The position numbers were made by a program, and so were the translations under genes. The notes beneath the pieces are model-generated. The model searched no databases. It was not told where the DNA came from and saw only the letters and a list, made by a program, of their open reading frames with translations. A DNA stretch of 64,000 bases from Lysobacteraceae bacterium NML93-0399. Its GTDB lineage: Bacteria > Pseudomonadota > Gammaproteobacteria > Xanthomonadales > Xanthomonadaceae. Location: contig NTJI01000001.1 in assembly GCA_002307375.1 (NCBI GenBank), forward strand, positions 1,674,001 through 1,738,000, given 5' to 3'. Positions 1 to 7,866 of this stretch are shown here, piece after piece (within the stretch, counting starts at the first letter, position 1; every line of letters starts with the position of its first letter).

Positions 1-22
1 GCTGAATCCGGTTCCTTCTTTC

Positions 23-40
23 ACCGCCGCCTTCGGCGGT
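23..40 (+). other. Short GC hairpin upstream of mlaD
   Basis: A perfect 7-bp stem (ACCGCCG/CGGCGGT) with a CCTT loop lies 20 bases before the mlaD start. There is no T-tract, so it does not look like a rho-independent terminator. It may be an intercistronic mRNA structure between an upstream mla gene outside the window (a possible stop codon is at 3-5) and mlaD. This rests only on visible base pairing. Confidence 0.3.
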
Positions 41-60
41 CCGCTGCAAAGGTGACACCC

Positions 61-615
61 ATGACAAGCGCGCGTGGTCCCCGTCTCGAATTCGCCGTCG
101 GTGCATTCCTGCTGCTGGCGCTCGCCTCGCTGCTGGTGCTGGCGATCGCATCGACCAACGGCCAGTTCAACTTCAGCCGCGGCGGCAGCTACGAGCTGAC
201 CGCACGCTTCACCAACCTCGGCCAGCTGCGTCCCAACGCGCCGGTGAAGGTGGGGGGCGTGACGATCGGCCGGGTGACCAAGATCGACCTGGATCCGGTG
301 CGCTTCGATTCGATCGTGACCCTGGCGGTCGAAGACCGCTTCAACGAGATTCCGATCGACACCTCGGCCTCGATCCTCACCGGTGGCCTGCTCGGCGAGA
401 GCTACGTCGGCCTGGTGCCCGGTGGCGACATGGAAGTGCTGCAGCCGGGCGAGGAACTGGTGTTCACCTCGCCGGCGGTGGATCTGATCCAGATGGTCGG
501 CAAGTACATGTTCAGCGGTGGCGGCGGTGATGCCGGCGCCGCACCGCCTGCCTCCCCCGAGGCCGGCACCGCGTCCCCGGACGCTCTTCCCAGCGACGAA
601 GGAGTCACCCCATGA
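61..615 (+). CDS. mlaD: MlaD, MCE-domain phospholipid transport protein
   Basis: Periplasm-facing, inner-membrane-anchored substrate-binding subunit of the MlaFEDB ABC system, which moves glycerophospholipids between the inner membrane and MlaC. It has an N-terminal membrane segment (about residues 8-28: GAFLLLALASLLVLAIA) followed by one MCE domain with the typical AFTNLGQLR.NAPVKVGGVTIG-like core (residues 48-70) and GLLGESYVGLVPGG. The last 30 residues are an Ala/Pro/Gly tail. I chose the ATG at 61 because AAAGGTG at 48-54 is well placed as a ribosome binding site; an in-frame GTG at 52 is possible. The stop overlaps mlaC (ATGA). mlaE and mlaF are expected upstream, outside the window. Confidence 0.95.
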   Translation: MTSARGPRLEFAVGAFLLLALASLLVLAIASTNGQFNFSRGGSYELTARFTNLGQLRPNAPVKVGGVTIGRVTKIDLDPVRFDSIVTLAVEDRFNEIPIDTSASILTGGLLGESYVGLVPGGDMEVLQPGEELVFTSPAVDLIQMVGKYMFSGGGGDAGAAPPASPEAGTASPDALPSDEGVTP

Positions 616-1286
616 ACCGCATGCCCCTGATCCGTCGTGCCCTGCCGATCGCACTCGCGGCAGCGCTCGTGCTCCCCGCCGCTTCGGCGCTCGCGCAGCA
701 GGCGCGTCCGGCCGCCGCGCCCGCGGCCACCGCCCAGGCCGGCTCGCCGAGCCAGCTGGTGCTGGCCAATACCGAACGCGTGCTCAAGACGCTCGAATCG
801 CGCCGCGCCGAGTTCACCCGCGACCGCGCCGCGCTGCAGACGTTCGTGACCAGCGAGTTCAACACCATGTTCGACCGCGACTACGCGGCGCGCCAGGTAC
901 TCGGCCGTCACGGCCGCGGCGCGGCGGACGCCGACGTCAAGGCGTTCGGCGATGCGCTGGCCGACAACCTGATGCGCAGGTACGGCTCGTCGCTGCTGGA
1001 TTTCAACGCCCAGCTGCGCGTGCGCATCAAGTCCGAACAGCCGCTGCCGCGCGGCCTGGGCGTACGCGTGTCGAGCGAACTGCTGCGCAGCGGCGGTGAG
1101 CCGATTCCGGTCGACTTCCTGATGCGCCAGAGCGGCGGCACCTGGAAGGTGTTCGACGTGTCGGTGGAAGGTGTGTCCTTCGTGCAGACCTTCCGCCAGC
1201 AGTTCGACGCCGAGCTGCAGCGCAAGTCGATCCAGCAGGTGGCGCGCGAGCTGCGCAGCGGCCAGATCCAGGCGGCCGCCGAGTGA
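612..1286 (+). CDS. mlaC: MlaC, periplasmic phospholipid shuttle
   Basis: Soluble periplasmic carrier that ferries phospholipid between the outer-membrane MlaA-porin complex and MlaFEDB. It has a Sec signal peptide (two Arg, then PIALAAALVLPAASALA, cleaved near residue 28), then the MlaC/Ttg2 domain with features such as MFDRDYAARQVLGRHGR, SSELLRSGGEPIPVDFLMR and WKVFDVSVEGVSFVQTFR. The 224-residue length is normal for the family. The start codon overlaps the mlaD stop, with GGAG at 601-604 as ribosome binding site, so translation is probably coupled. Its stop overlaps the next gene. Confidence 0.95.
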   Translation: MNRMPLIRRALPIALAAALVLPAASALAQQARPAAAPAATAQAGSPSQLVLANTERVLKTLESRRAEFTRDRAALQTFVTSEFNTMFDRDYAARQVLGRHGRGAADADVKAFGDALADNLMRRYGSSLLDFNAQLRVRIKSEQPLPRGLGVRVSSELLRSGGEPIPVDFLMRQSGGTWKVFDVSVEGVSFVQTFRQQFDAELQRKSIQQVARELRSGQIQAAAE

Positions 1287-1573
1287 TGCGCGCGACCACC
1301 GCTTCGGTCCGTCGCCAAGGCGATGCGCTGGCGTTCGCCGGCGCGGTCGTCGCCGCGCACGTGCCGGCGCTGTGGTCGCAGGCGCAGGCCGGCCGCGCGG
1401 GCGCCGCGCGGCTGGATCTGTCCGACGTGTCGGCGCTCGACAGCGCGGGCCTGGCCCTGCTGGCCGAGCTTGCCGGCGACGGTGCGCTGGCCGTGGCGGG
1501 TACACCGCCCGGTCTGGCCGAGCTGTGCCGTGCCTACCGTTTGACGCCCGCGTTGGGCTTCGTCTCGGCCTGA
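1286..1573 (+). CDS. mlaB: MlaB, STAS-domain subunit of the Mla ABC transporter
   Basis: Small cytoplasmic STAS protein that binds the MlaF ATPase and is needed for assembly and activity of the Mla ABC transporter. The roughly 95-residue sequence shows the STAS pattern with the conserved loop LDLSDVSALDSAGLALLAEL near the middle. The ATG at 1286 shares one base with the mlaC stop (TGATG); a GTG at 1283 is an alternative. Position between mlaC and mlaA supports the call; STAS proteins are hard to tell apart by sequence alone. Confidence 0.88.
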   Translation: MRATTASVRRQGDALAFAGAVVAAHVPALWSQAQAGRAGAARLDLSDVSALDSAGLALLAELAGDGALAVAGTPPGLAELCRAYRLTPALGFVSA

Positions 1574-1609
1574 CGTTCCCCAACCCCGGCCCCCCACGGG
1601 AATCGACCG

Positions 1610-2701
1610 ATGACCGCCCCCGCCCAGTTCCGCCTGCTGTTGCCGCTCGCCGCATCCCTGGCGCTCGCCGCCTGCGCCGGCTCCGGTGTGCCCAAGGACC
1701 GCGTACCTTCGCCGGTCGCCGACGCCCCGACGCCGCTCGCCGCGCCGCAGATCGCCGAGGTGCCGACCGCCGCCGAGGCCGATGCCTCGGACGTACCGGC
1801 CACGCCCGACACCGGCGCCACGATCGAAGCCTTCGACGAGGCCGCGCGCGTGGCCGGCGACGCCACCCCGGCCGGCGGCACGCCGACCCAGGCCGAGCTC
1901 GACTACGCCGATCTCTACGGCGAGTCGGTCTATGACCCGGTCTACGACCCGACGCTGCCCGAAGCGGCGCAGATGCCGCGCAGCTACGACCCGTGGGAAC
2001 CGCTCAACCGCCGGGTCTTCGCGTTCAACAGCGCGGTCGATCGCGGCGTCGCCAAGCCCCTGGCCAAGACCTACGCCAAGGTGGTGCCGCGCCCGATCCG
2101 GCTGGGCGTGAGCAACTTCTTCAGCAACCTCGGCCAGCCGGTCAGCGCGCTCAATGCGCTGCTGCAGGGCCGGCCGAAGGCGGCGGGCCAGTCGCTCGGC
2201 CGCTTCCTGGTCAACAGCACGCTGGGCATCGGCGGCCTGTTCGATCCGGCGACCGATGCAGACATCCCCAATCAGAGCGCCGATTTCGGCCAGACGATGG
2301 GCGTGTGGGGCTGGCGCAACTCGCGCTACGTCGAACTGCCGCTGTTCGGCCCGCGCACCCTGCGAGACGGCTTCGGTCTCGTGGGTGACGCACCGCTGTC
2401 GCCACTGCGCCAGGTCAGCGACGACCCGGTGCGCATCGGTCTGCAGGGCCTGCAGCTGGTCGACCTGCGCACGCGCCTGTTCGCGGTCGACAGCATGCGC
2501 GAGGGCGCGGCCGACGAGTACGCACTGATCCGCGACGCCTGGATGCAACGTCGCGCCTACCAGATCCAGTCGGTGCGCCGACCGCGCGGCGAGGATGGAG
2601 AGCCTTCCGACCTGCCGGACTATCTGTACGAGGACGACGCCATGCCGACCGTCCCGGTCGACGTGATGCCGGTCGTGCCGCTGTCACCGACGCCGCCTTG
2701 A
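1610..2701 (+). CDS. mlaA: MlaA (VacJ) outer-membrane lipoprotein
   Basis: Outer-membrane component that removes mislocalised phospholipid from the outer leaflet and passes it to MlaC. Its lipoprotein signal peptide ends in the lipobox LAAC at residues 19-22 (lipidated Cys22). A roughly 90-residue Ala/Pro/Thr-rich linker follows, longer than in E. coli. The MlaA domain starts at YDPWEPLNRRVFAFN and includes PRPIRLGVSNFFSNLGQP, LGRFLVNSTLGIGGLFDPA and DFGQTMGVWG. At 363 residues it is about 100 longer than the E. coli protein because of the linker and a C-terminal tail. It ends the mla operon and is followed by a terminator. Confidence 0.95.
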   Translation: MTAPAQFRLLLPLAASLALAACAGSGVPKDRVPSPVADAPTPLAAPQIAEVPTAAEADASDVPATPDTGATIEAFDEAARVAGDATPAGGTPTQAELDYADLYGESVYDPVYDPTLPEAAQMPRSYDPWEPLNRRVFAFNSAVDRGVAKPLAKTYAKVVPRPIRLGVSNFFSNLGQPVSALNALLQGRPKAAGQSLGRFLVNSTLGIGGLFDPATDADIPNQSADFGQTMGVWGWRNSRYVELPLFGPRTLRDGFGLVGDAPLSPLRQVSDDPVRIGLQGLQLVDLRTRLFAVDSMREGAADEYALIRDAWMQRRAYQIQSVRRPRGEDGEPSDLPDYLYEDDAMPTVPVDVMPVVPLSPTPP

Positions 2702-2721
2702 ATTGCGCCGGTTGAAAGAAG

Positions 2722-2746
2722 AGCCTCGCGGAAGCGGGGCTTTTTT
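2722..2746 (+). terminator. Rho-independent terminator after mlaA
   Basis: AGCCTCGC pairs with GCGGGGCT (one T-G wobble) around a GGAA loop and is followed directly by six T residues, 20 bases after the mlaA stop. This is the textbook form for ending the mla operon. Confidence 0.85.
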
Positions 2747-2879
2747 CGTATGGCGCTTTGCACTGCGTGCAGGAAGGCCGGGGATGTCGCGGACCGTGGG
2801 CGAGAAAGGTGGGCACTGGGAGCGCGCTCTGGCCGTCGAATCCGCCTGAACCGGGCAACGCCACGCCCGGATCGTACGC

Positions 2880-3600
2880 CCCCACCCGACCCTCCCCCGC
2901 ACGCGGGGGAGGGCTCGAATCGGCATCCCGCCCAGGTCGGCATGACGGCGAGTGCTTTGCACCTTCCCCCGCACGGCGGGGGAAGGCCGGGATGGGGGCA
3001 AACGATCCGCACCAGTGATCCGATCCCCGCGCGACGCTGTTCGCACGTGACCGGTTCGCGACGTCCGAAGGTTCGCCCCCTCCCAACCCTCCCCCGCATG
3101 CGGGGGAGGGCTCGAACCAGCTCCCGCGCGGGTTGGCGTGGCGGCGAGTGCTTTGCACCTTCCCCCGCACGGCGGGGGAAGGCCGGGATGGGGGCAAACG
3201 ATCCGCACCAGTGATCCGATCCCCGCGCGACGCTGTTCGCACGTGACCGGTTCGCGACGTCCGAAGGTTCGCCCCCACCCAACCCTCCCCCGCATGCGGG
3301 GGAGGGCTCGAACCAGCTCCCGCGCGGGTTGGCGTGGCGGCGAGTGCTTTGCACCTTCCCCCGCACGGCGGGGGAAGGCCGGGATGGGGGCAAACGATCC
3401 GCACCAGTGATCCGATCCCCGCGCGACGCTGTTCGCACGTGACCGGTTCGCGACGTCCGAAGGTTCGCCCCCACCCAACCCGCCCCCGCGCATGCTGGGG
3501 AGGGCTCGAACTGGCCCCCGCGCGGGCCGGCATGACGGCGCGTGCTTCGCACCTTCCCCCGCACGCGGGGGAAGGCCGGGATGGGGGCAAACAGACCGGC
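2880..3600. repeat. 196-bp tandem repeat array made of nested REP-like palindromes
   Basis: Three near-identical units follow each other; the marker AGTGCTTTGC recurs at 2951, 3147 and 3343 (spacing 196, 196), and a degenerate form occurs at 3541 (spacing 198). Partial units flank them. Each unit holds two palindromes: CCTTCCCCCGC/GCGGGGGAAGG (first copy 2962-2986) and CCCTCCCCCGC/GCGGGGGAGGG (first copy 2890-2913). Long reading frames cross the array on both strands, but they are products of the repeat and show no protein family. The array fills most of the 1-kb gap between mlaA and the convergent peroxidase gene; nothing else is visible there. Confidence 0.92.
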
Positions 3601-3706
3601 GTCGAAGCGTTGGTGTCGCGCGCCGAGCGGGAAGCGTCGCCTCGCAGCGCCAAACGGGGTGTCTACCGAGACGTGCCCCGCAAGCGAGGCACCATCCAGA
3701 CTGACG

Positions 3707-4252
3707 TCACGCCGCCAGCGCAGCCTCGACCGCCGCGCGCACGCGCGGATCGTCCGCCGGAACGTCCGGAGCGAAACGGCCAACCACATGGCCATGCCGG
3801 TCGATCAGGAACTTCTCGAAGTTCCACAGCACGCCCGGCGCCGGATTCGGCGTCATGCCGTGGCCGCGCAACTTCTCGCGCATCGGGCCGTCGCCGGTCG
3901 CCTCGGGCTGTGCGTGGGTCAGCGCTTCGAACAGCGGATGGACCGCGTCGCCCGTGACGGCGACCTTGGAGAACATCGGGAAGCTCACGTCGTAGGTCAG
4001 GCTGCAGAACTGCTGGATCTCGGATTCGCTGCCCGGCTCCTGGCCGGCGAAATCGTTGGCGGGGAAGCCCAGCACTTCGAAGCCGGCGTCGCGCTTCTCG
4101 CGATACAGCGCTTCGAGGCCCGCGTATTGCGGCGTCAGCCCGCACTTGGACGCCACGTTGACCACCAGCAGCACCTTGCCGGCGTGGTCGGCGAGCGTGG
4201 CCTGGGCGCCGTCGATGGTCTTGAGCGGAATGTCGGTCAGGGGCGTGGTCAT
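3707..4252 (-). CDS. Glutathione peroxidase family thiol peroxidase
   Basis: Reduces hydrogen peroxide and organic hydroperoxides using glutathione or thioredoxin in the cytoplasm. The 181-residue sequence carries the catalytic triad motifs of the family: NVASKCGLTPQY with peroxidatic Cys37, GFPANDFAGQEPG with the Gln, and VLWNFEKFLIDRHG with the Trp. The active residue is Cys, not selenocysteine. It stands alone, convergent with the repeat array. Similar enzymes in proteobacteria are named BtuE or Gpx, and which electron donor is used cannot be read from the sequence. Confidence 0.94.
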   Translation of the reverse strand: MTTPLTDIPLKTIDGAQATLADHAGKVLLVVNVASKCGLTPQYAGLEALYREKRDAGFEVLGFPANDFAGQEPGSESEIQQFCSLTYDVSFPMFSKVAVTGDAVHPLFEALTHAQPEATGDGPMREKLRGHGMTPNPAPGVLWNFEKFLIDRHGHVVGRFAPDVPADDPRVRAAVEAALAA

Positions 4253-4338
4253 GGCGGGGCTCAGGGTGGCGGAAAGCGGCGATGTTAGCGCCCGCCATGT
4301 AGGTGCAGGCGCGCCCTGGCGCCGGCAGGCACGGTAGA

Positions 4339-4411
4339 GCGATCGCGCGCGAGCGCGCTCCTACACGATGCGCCGCTCGGGACCGGGCGGTGCAGGAGCG
4401 CGCTTGCGCGA
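4339..4411. repeat. Inverted pair of REP-like sequences
   Basis: GCGATCGCGCGCGAGCGCGC plus TCCTACA (4339-4365) and TGCAGGAGCGCGCTTGCGCG (4391-4410) are two copies, in opposite orientation, of the GTAGGAGCGCGC-type REP common in xanthomonads and pseudomonads. A 25-base spacer separates them, which is the layout of a REPIN. The pair lies between gpx and rmuC. Confidence 0.7.
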
Positions 4412-4448
4412 ATCGGCTTGCACAGACCACCCAGTCGCTCCGGGACAA

Positions 4449-5891
4449 TCAGGTGGCCTGATCGTCCTCGTCGCCGGACGCATCGTCGAGCGCGTCGCCG
4501 AGCAACGCCTGCGCGTCCGGGCCGGGCAGCGATTCCACGCCGCGCAGCCGGCGTTCGATCGTGCGGGTCTTGCGGCTGGCCTCGCCCAGGCTCTTGCCGA
4601 CCGTGCTGATCTGCTTTTCGGCCTTTTCGAGAATGCCGGCGAACTTGCCGAACTCGCTCTTCACCGCGCCCAGCACCTGCCAGACCTCGCTCGAACGCTG
4701 CTCGATCGCCAGCGTGCGGAAGCCCATCTGCAGGCTGTTGAGCAGAGCGGTGAAGGTGGTCGGCCCGGCGACGACGATGCGGTGTTCGCGCTGCAACAGA
4801 TCGACCAGGCCGGCCCGGCGGATGACTTCGGCGTAGAGACCTTCGGTGGGCAGGAACATCACCGCGAAATCGGTCGTATGCGGCGGGCACACGTATTTTT
4901 CGCAGATCGATTTCGCCTGCACGCGGATCGCGCGCTCGAGCTGCGCGGCCGAGGCCTTGACCGCATCGACGTCGCCCTTTTCCTGCGCGTCGATCAGGCG
5001 CTCGTAGTCCTCGCGCGGGAACTTCGCATCGACCGGCAGCCACACCACCGTGTCGTCAGCGCCGCGGCCGGGCAGGCGGATCGCGAAATCCACCGCCTCG
5101 TCACTGTCGGGCTTCACCCGCACGGCGCGGCCGTACTGCTCGGCAGTGAGCGTGTGTTCGAGGATGTTCTCCAGCTGCACTTCGCCCCAGCCGCCGCGGT
5201 CCTTGACGTTGGTCAGCACGCGCTTGAGGTCGCCGACGCCGGTGGCCAGCTGTTGCATCTCGCCCAGGCCGCGCTGCACCTGTTCCAGTCGCTCGGAGAC
5301 CAGCTTGAACGACGCGTCCAGACGCGTATTGAGCGTGGTCTGCAGCTTCTCGTCGACGGTCGCGCGCATCTGTTCGAGCTTGGCGGCGTTGTCGGCCTGC
5401 AGACGCTGCAACTGCTGGTCGAGCGTGGTGCGCATCTCGCCGATGCGCTGCTCGTTGCGCGTGGTCAACTCGTTGAGGCGCGCGCTCAGGCCATCAGCGA
5501 AATGCCGCTGCTGCTCCGCGCCCTCGGTGCGTGCCTTGCGCGCGTCCTCGGTCAGCGCGGTGCGCAGCACGCCCAGACGCTCGTCGGTGCTGCGGGTGAA
5601 CGCATCGAGCCGCGCATCGATGCGCGTGGTCAGTTCGTCGAGGCGCTGGTCGGTACGCGCGGCCACGGCCTGCAGTTGTGCGCCGAAGGCGTCAATGCGC
5701 TGCGCCTGCGCCGACGCCGCGCCGTCCAGTTGCTGGCGCAGTTCGCCGCGGCCTTCGCGTTGCTCCTCGCGCAGGGCCCGCTCCAGGGCATCGCTGCCAT
5801 TCTCCGGACGGCGCAGCAGCAGGACAACGAGCAGGAAGCATGCGGTGAGCGCGCACAACAGAATCAGGATCGACAGCAGCGAGGTATTCAT
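4449..5891 (-). CDS. rmuC: RmuC, DNA recombination-limiting protein
   Basis: RmuC family proteins limit recombination at inverted repeats and are thought to be nuclease-like. The protein begins with a transmembrane segment (SILILLCALTACFLLVVLLL), continues with about 200 residues of charged coiled coil rich in TRIDARLD/TRSTDERLG-type repeats, and then has the RmuC catalytic-fold domain with GGWGEVQLENILEH, WLPVDAKFPREDY, YVCPPHTTDFAVMFLPTEGLYAEV and TFTALLNSLQMGFRTLAI. I chose the ATG at 5891 because it starts just before the membrane helix; an upstream in-frame start at 5987 would add 32 unlikely residues. The length of 480 residues is usual. Confidence 0.94.
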   Translation of the reverse strand: MNTSLLSILILLCALTACFLLVVLLLRRPENGSDALERALREEQREGRGELRQQLDGAASAQAQRIDAFGAQLQAVAARTDQRLDELTTRIDARLDAFTRSTDERLGVLRTALTEDARKARTEGAEQQRHFADGLSARLNELTTRNEQRIGEMRTTLDQQLQRLQADNAAKLEQMRATVDEKLQTTLNTRLDASFKLVSERLEQVQRGLGEMQQLATGVGDLKRVLTNVKDRGGWGEVQLENILEHTLTAEQYGRAVRVKPDSDEAVDFAIRLPGRGADDTVVWLPVDAKFPREDYERLIDAQEKGDVDAVKASAAQLERAIRVQAKSICEKYVCPPHTTDFAVMFLPTEGLYAEVIRRAGLVDLLQREHRIVVAGPTTFTALLNSLQMGFRTLAIEQRSSEVWQVLGAVKSEFGKFAGILEKAEKQISTVGKSLGEASRKTRTIERRLRGVESLPGPDAQALLGDALDDASGDEDDQAT

Positions 5892-5953
5892 GCCGGGAAT
5901 TCTAGCGACCGCCGTCTCACCGCATGCGTCTGCATGCGACACTCGCCGCCCCG

Positions 5954-6208
5954 ATGACGCGCGAGGCCGAGACGATGGCGTCCCCAAGCCCCGGCCATGT
6001 GCCCAGACACGCGGTCGCGCGTGCGCTGACGCTCGCTGGCCGCATGCTGCTGCTCACCGGTGCGGGGGTATTCGCCGCATTCGCGCTGTTCTCGACCGAT
6101 GCCGGCGCCCGCGATCTGGGCCGTCTGATCGGTCTGGTCGTCGCGCTGCCGGGTCTGCCTGCGCTGGGCGTGGGCTGGTGGTTGGCCAAATCCCGCCGCG
6201 TACGCTGA
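5954..6208 (+). CDS. Small two-helix membrane protein, function unknown
   Basis: I do not recognise the family. The 84-residue product has two hydrophobic helices (ALTLAGRMLLLTGAGVFAAFALF and LIGLVVALPGLPALGVGWWL) joined by a short loop, with a basic C-terminus SRRVR. Starts at 5924, 5954 and 5975 are all in frame and none has a strong ribosome binding site. It diverges from rmuC and lies 24 bases ahead of the DUF1653 gene, so the two may share a transcript. Confidence 0.6.
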   Translation: MTREAETMASPSPGHVPRHAVARALTLAGRMLLLTGAGVFAAFALFSTDAGARDLGRLIGLVVALPGLPALGVGWWLAKSRRVR

Positions 6209-6232
6209 TCCGTCTCACACACCGGAGCCCGG

Positions 6233-6478
6233 ATGTCCGATCTGCCGCCGCTGCCCGTGCTTCCGCCGGGCCGCCACCGCCACTACAAGGGCCGCGACTA
6301 CGACGTCATCGGCGTGGCCCGCCACAGCGAGACGCTGGAGGCGGTCGTGGTCTACCGCCCCTTGTATGGCGAGGGCGCGTTGTGGGTGCGCCCGTACGCG
6401 ATGTTCGTCGAGACCGTGATCGTCGACGGCGTCGCCGTGCCGCGCTTCGCGGCCGTGTCCGCCGACGCTGCTCGCTGA
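6233..6478 (+). CDS. DUF1653 domain protein
   Basis: An 81-residue protein that is nearly all DUF1653. It shows the family pattern GRHRHYKGRDYDVIGVARHS, then ETLEAVVVYRPLYGEGALWVRP, then MFVETV and PRFA. No biochemical role is established for the family, which is widespread in proteobacteria as a small single-domain protein. It ends just before a strong stem-loop. Confidence 0.9.
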   Translation: MSDLPPLPVLPPGRHRHYKGRDYDVIGVARHSETLEAVVVYRPLYGEGALWVRPYAMFVETVIVDGVAVPRFAAVSADAAR

Positions 6479-6486
6479 TCCGTATA

Positions 6487-6522
6487 GCGCGCCGCCGCAG
6501 CGTCTGACCTGCGGCGGCGCGC
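6487..6522. terminator. Long stem-loop between convergent genes
   Basis: A perfect 14-bp stem (GCGCGCCGCCGCAG with CTGCGGCGGCGCGC) and an 8-base loop sits in the 52-base gap between the convergent DUF1653 and aldo/keto reductase genes. There is no clear T-run on either side, so it may stop transcription by structure or stabilise both mRNA ends. Confidence 0.55.
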
Positions 6523-6530
6523 GTTGTCGC

Positions 6531-7685
6531 TTACGCCGCGCCCGGCACCGGGGCGTTGGCGGTGATGATGCCCGCCGCGCGCAGGTCGCTCCACACGCCC
6601 GCGGGGATGTCGACCGACATCGATGCCACATTCGCCGCGACCTGCTCGGCATTGCGCGAGCCCGGCACGATCGCCGACACGACTTCCGGTGCGTTCGCGA
6701 ACTGCAGCGACACCGTGCGCAGGTCGACGCCGTGCGACTGCACGATCTCCTGGGCGCGCGCGCGTTTCTGCTCCGAATCAGGCGGCACCGGCTGCGAGCC
6801 GTAGAGATACCGGTCGCGCCCGGCCAGAAAGCCCGCCAGTAGCGGCGAGCCGACGATCACCGAGATGCCGCGCGTGGCGAGGTGCGGGAAGGTGTGCTCG
6901 AGGGCGCGTTCGTGGTCGAGCAGCGAGTACTGGCAGGCGAGCAGGAAGATGTCCGGGTCGCTGACTTCAATCGCGCGCATCGCCGGGTCCGGCGTGTTGA
7001 CGCCCATGCCCCAGGCCTTGATCAGGCCTTCCTCGCGCATCTTCGTCAGTTCGGGAAAAGCACCGGTGCGCGCCTGCTCGAAGTATTCAAGCCAGCGCTC
7101 GCCCATGTCGCCGTTGTCGGGCGAGAGGTCGTGCACCAGCACGATGTCGAGCGAATCGATGCCCAGGCGCTGCAGGCTGTCCTCGACCGAACGCCGCGTG
7201 CCGGCTGCGCTGAAGTCGTAGCGGTAGTCGAACGGCGGCGGATCCTTCCAGCCGACCTTCGGTGTTTCTTTCGTGGCGGTGAGCAGGCGGCCGACCTTGG
7301 AGGAAATGACGTATTCCTCGCGCGGTTTCTGGCCGAGCACGTGGCCCAGGCGCCGTTCGGACCGGCCCAGGCCATACCAGGGCGAGGTGTCGAACAGGCG
7401 CATGCCGCCATCCCAGGCCGCCTCGATGGTGGCCGCGGCGTCTTCCTCGGTCACCACCGCCCAGTTGTTGCCGATCGGCGCGCAGCCCAGACCCACGCGC
7501 GACGTCGGCCGGTATTTGCGGCTGCCGGCGGGATTGGTCGGCAGCGGTCCGGGCGTGGCGGCGCCGGGGCCCCGCGTGGGCAGGACGTCGCCCGGGCTGG
7601 TCTGCGCCTGTGCGACCAGGGGCGCGGCGGCGAGGGACGCGGCGCCGAGGGCAGCGGCGGACAGGAAGGTGCGGCGTGTGGGCAT
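6531..7685 (-). CDS. Exported (Tat) aldo/keto reductase
   Basis: NAD(P)H-dependent aldo/keto reductase of the type annotated as pyridoxal or D-threo-aldose/L-fucose dehydrogenase. Residues 1-28 form a twin-arginine signal (PTRRTFLSAAALGAASLAAAPLVAQAQ). The barrel keeps the catalytic Asp and Tyr (FDTSPWYGLGRSERRLG), Lys (YVISSKVGR) and His (IVLVHDL), and ends with FANAPEVVSAIVPGSRNAEQV. I start at the ATG at 7685, preceded by AGGAG, which places the Tat signal at the N-terminus. The protein has 384 residues. A periplasmic location for a nicotinamide-dependent enzyme is odd and suggests export with bound cofactor. The substrate is unknown. Confidence 0.88.
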   Translation of the reverse strand: MPTRRTFLSAAALGAASLAAAPLVAQAQTSPGDVLPTRGPGAATPGPLPTNPAGSRKYRPTSRVGLGCAPIGNNWAVVTEEDAAATIEAAWDGGMRLFDTSPWYGLGRSERRLGHVLGQKPREEYVISSKVGRLLTATKETPKVGWKDPPPFDYRYDFSAAGTRRSVEDSLQRLGIDSLDIVLVHDLSPDNGDMGERWLEYFEQARTGAFPELTKMREEGLIKAWGMGVNTPDPAMRAIEVSDPDIFLLACQYSLLDHERALEHTFPHLATRGISVIVGSPLLAGFLAGRDRYLYGSQPVPPDSEQKRARAQEIVQSHGVDLRTVSLQFANAPEVVSAIVPGSRNAEQVAANVASMSVDIPAGVWSDLRAAGIITANAPVPGAA

Positions 7686-7866
7686 GGCGGGCTCCTGGAT
7701 GCGAGTCGGCGCAGCGGCACGCCGCCTGGCTGGCGACTCGAGCGATGCGCGTGTCAGCCGACTCTGCCAATGGCCCGGGCCACGTGTTGTGAACCGGCGG
7801 TCGGAGCGGCACCGCCGCACTGTCTGGGCGACGCACGGCCACGGCGGATCGTCGCGGAACTCCGCG

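Noticed and set aside
2880..3600. Tandem array considered as a CRISPR
   Set aside because: The whole 196-bp unit repeats with no variable spacers, and no cas genes are present.
2620..3795. Long frames on both strands across the repeat array
   Set aside because: They repeat the same Arg/Pro/Gly-rich segments with the 196-bp period and match no protein; artefacts of stop-poor GC repeats.
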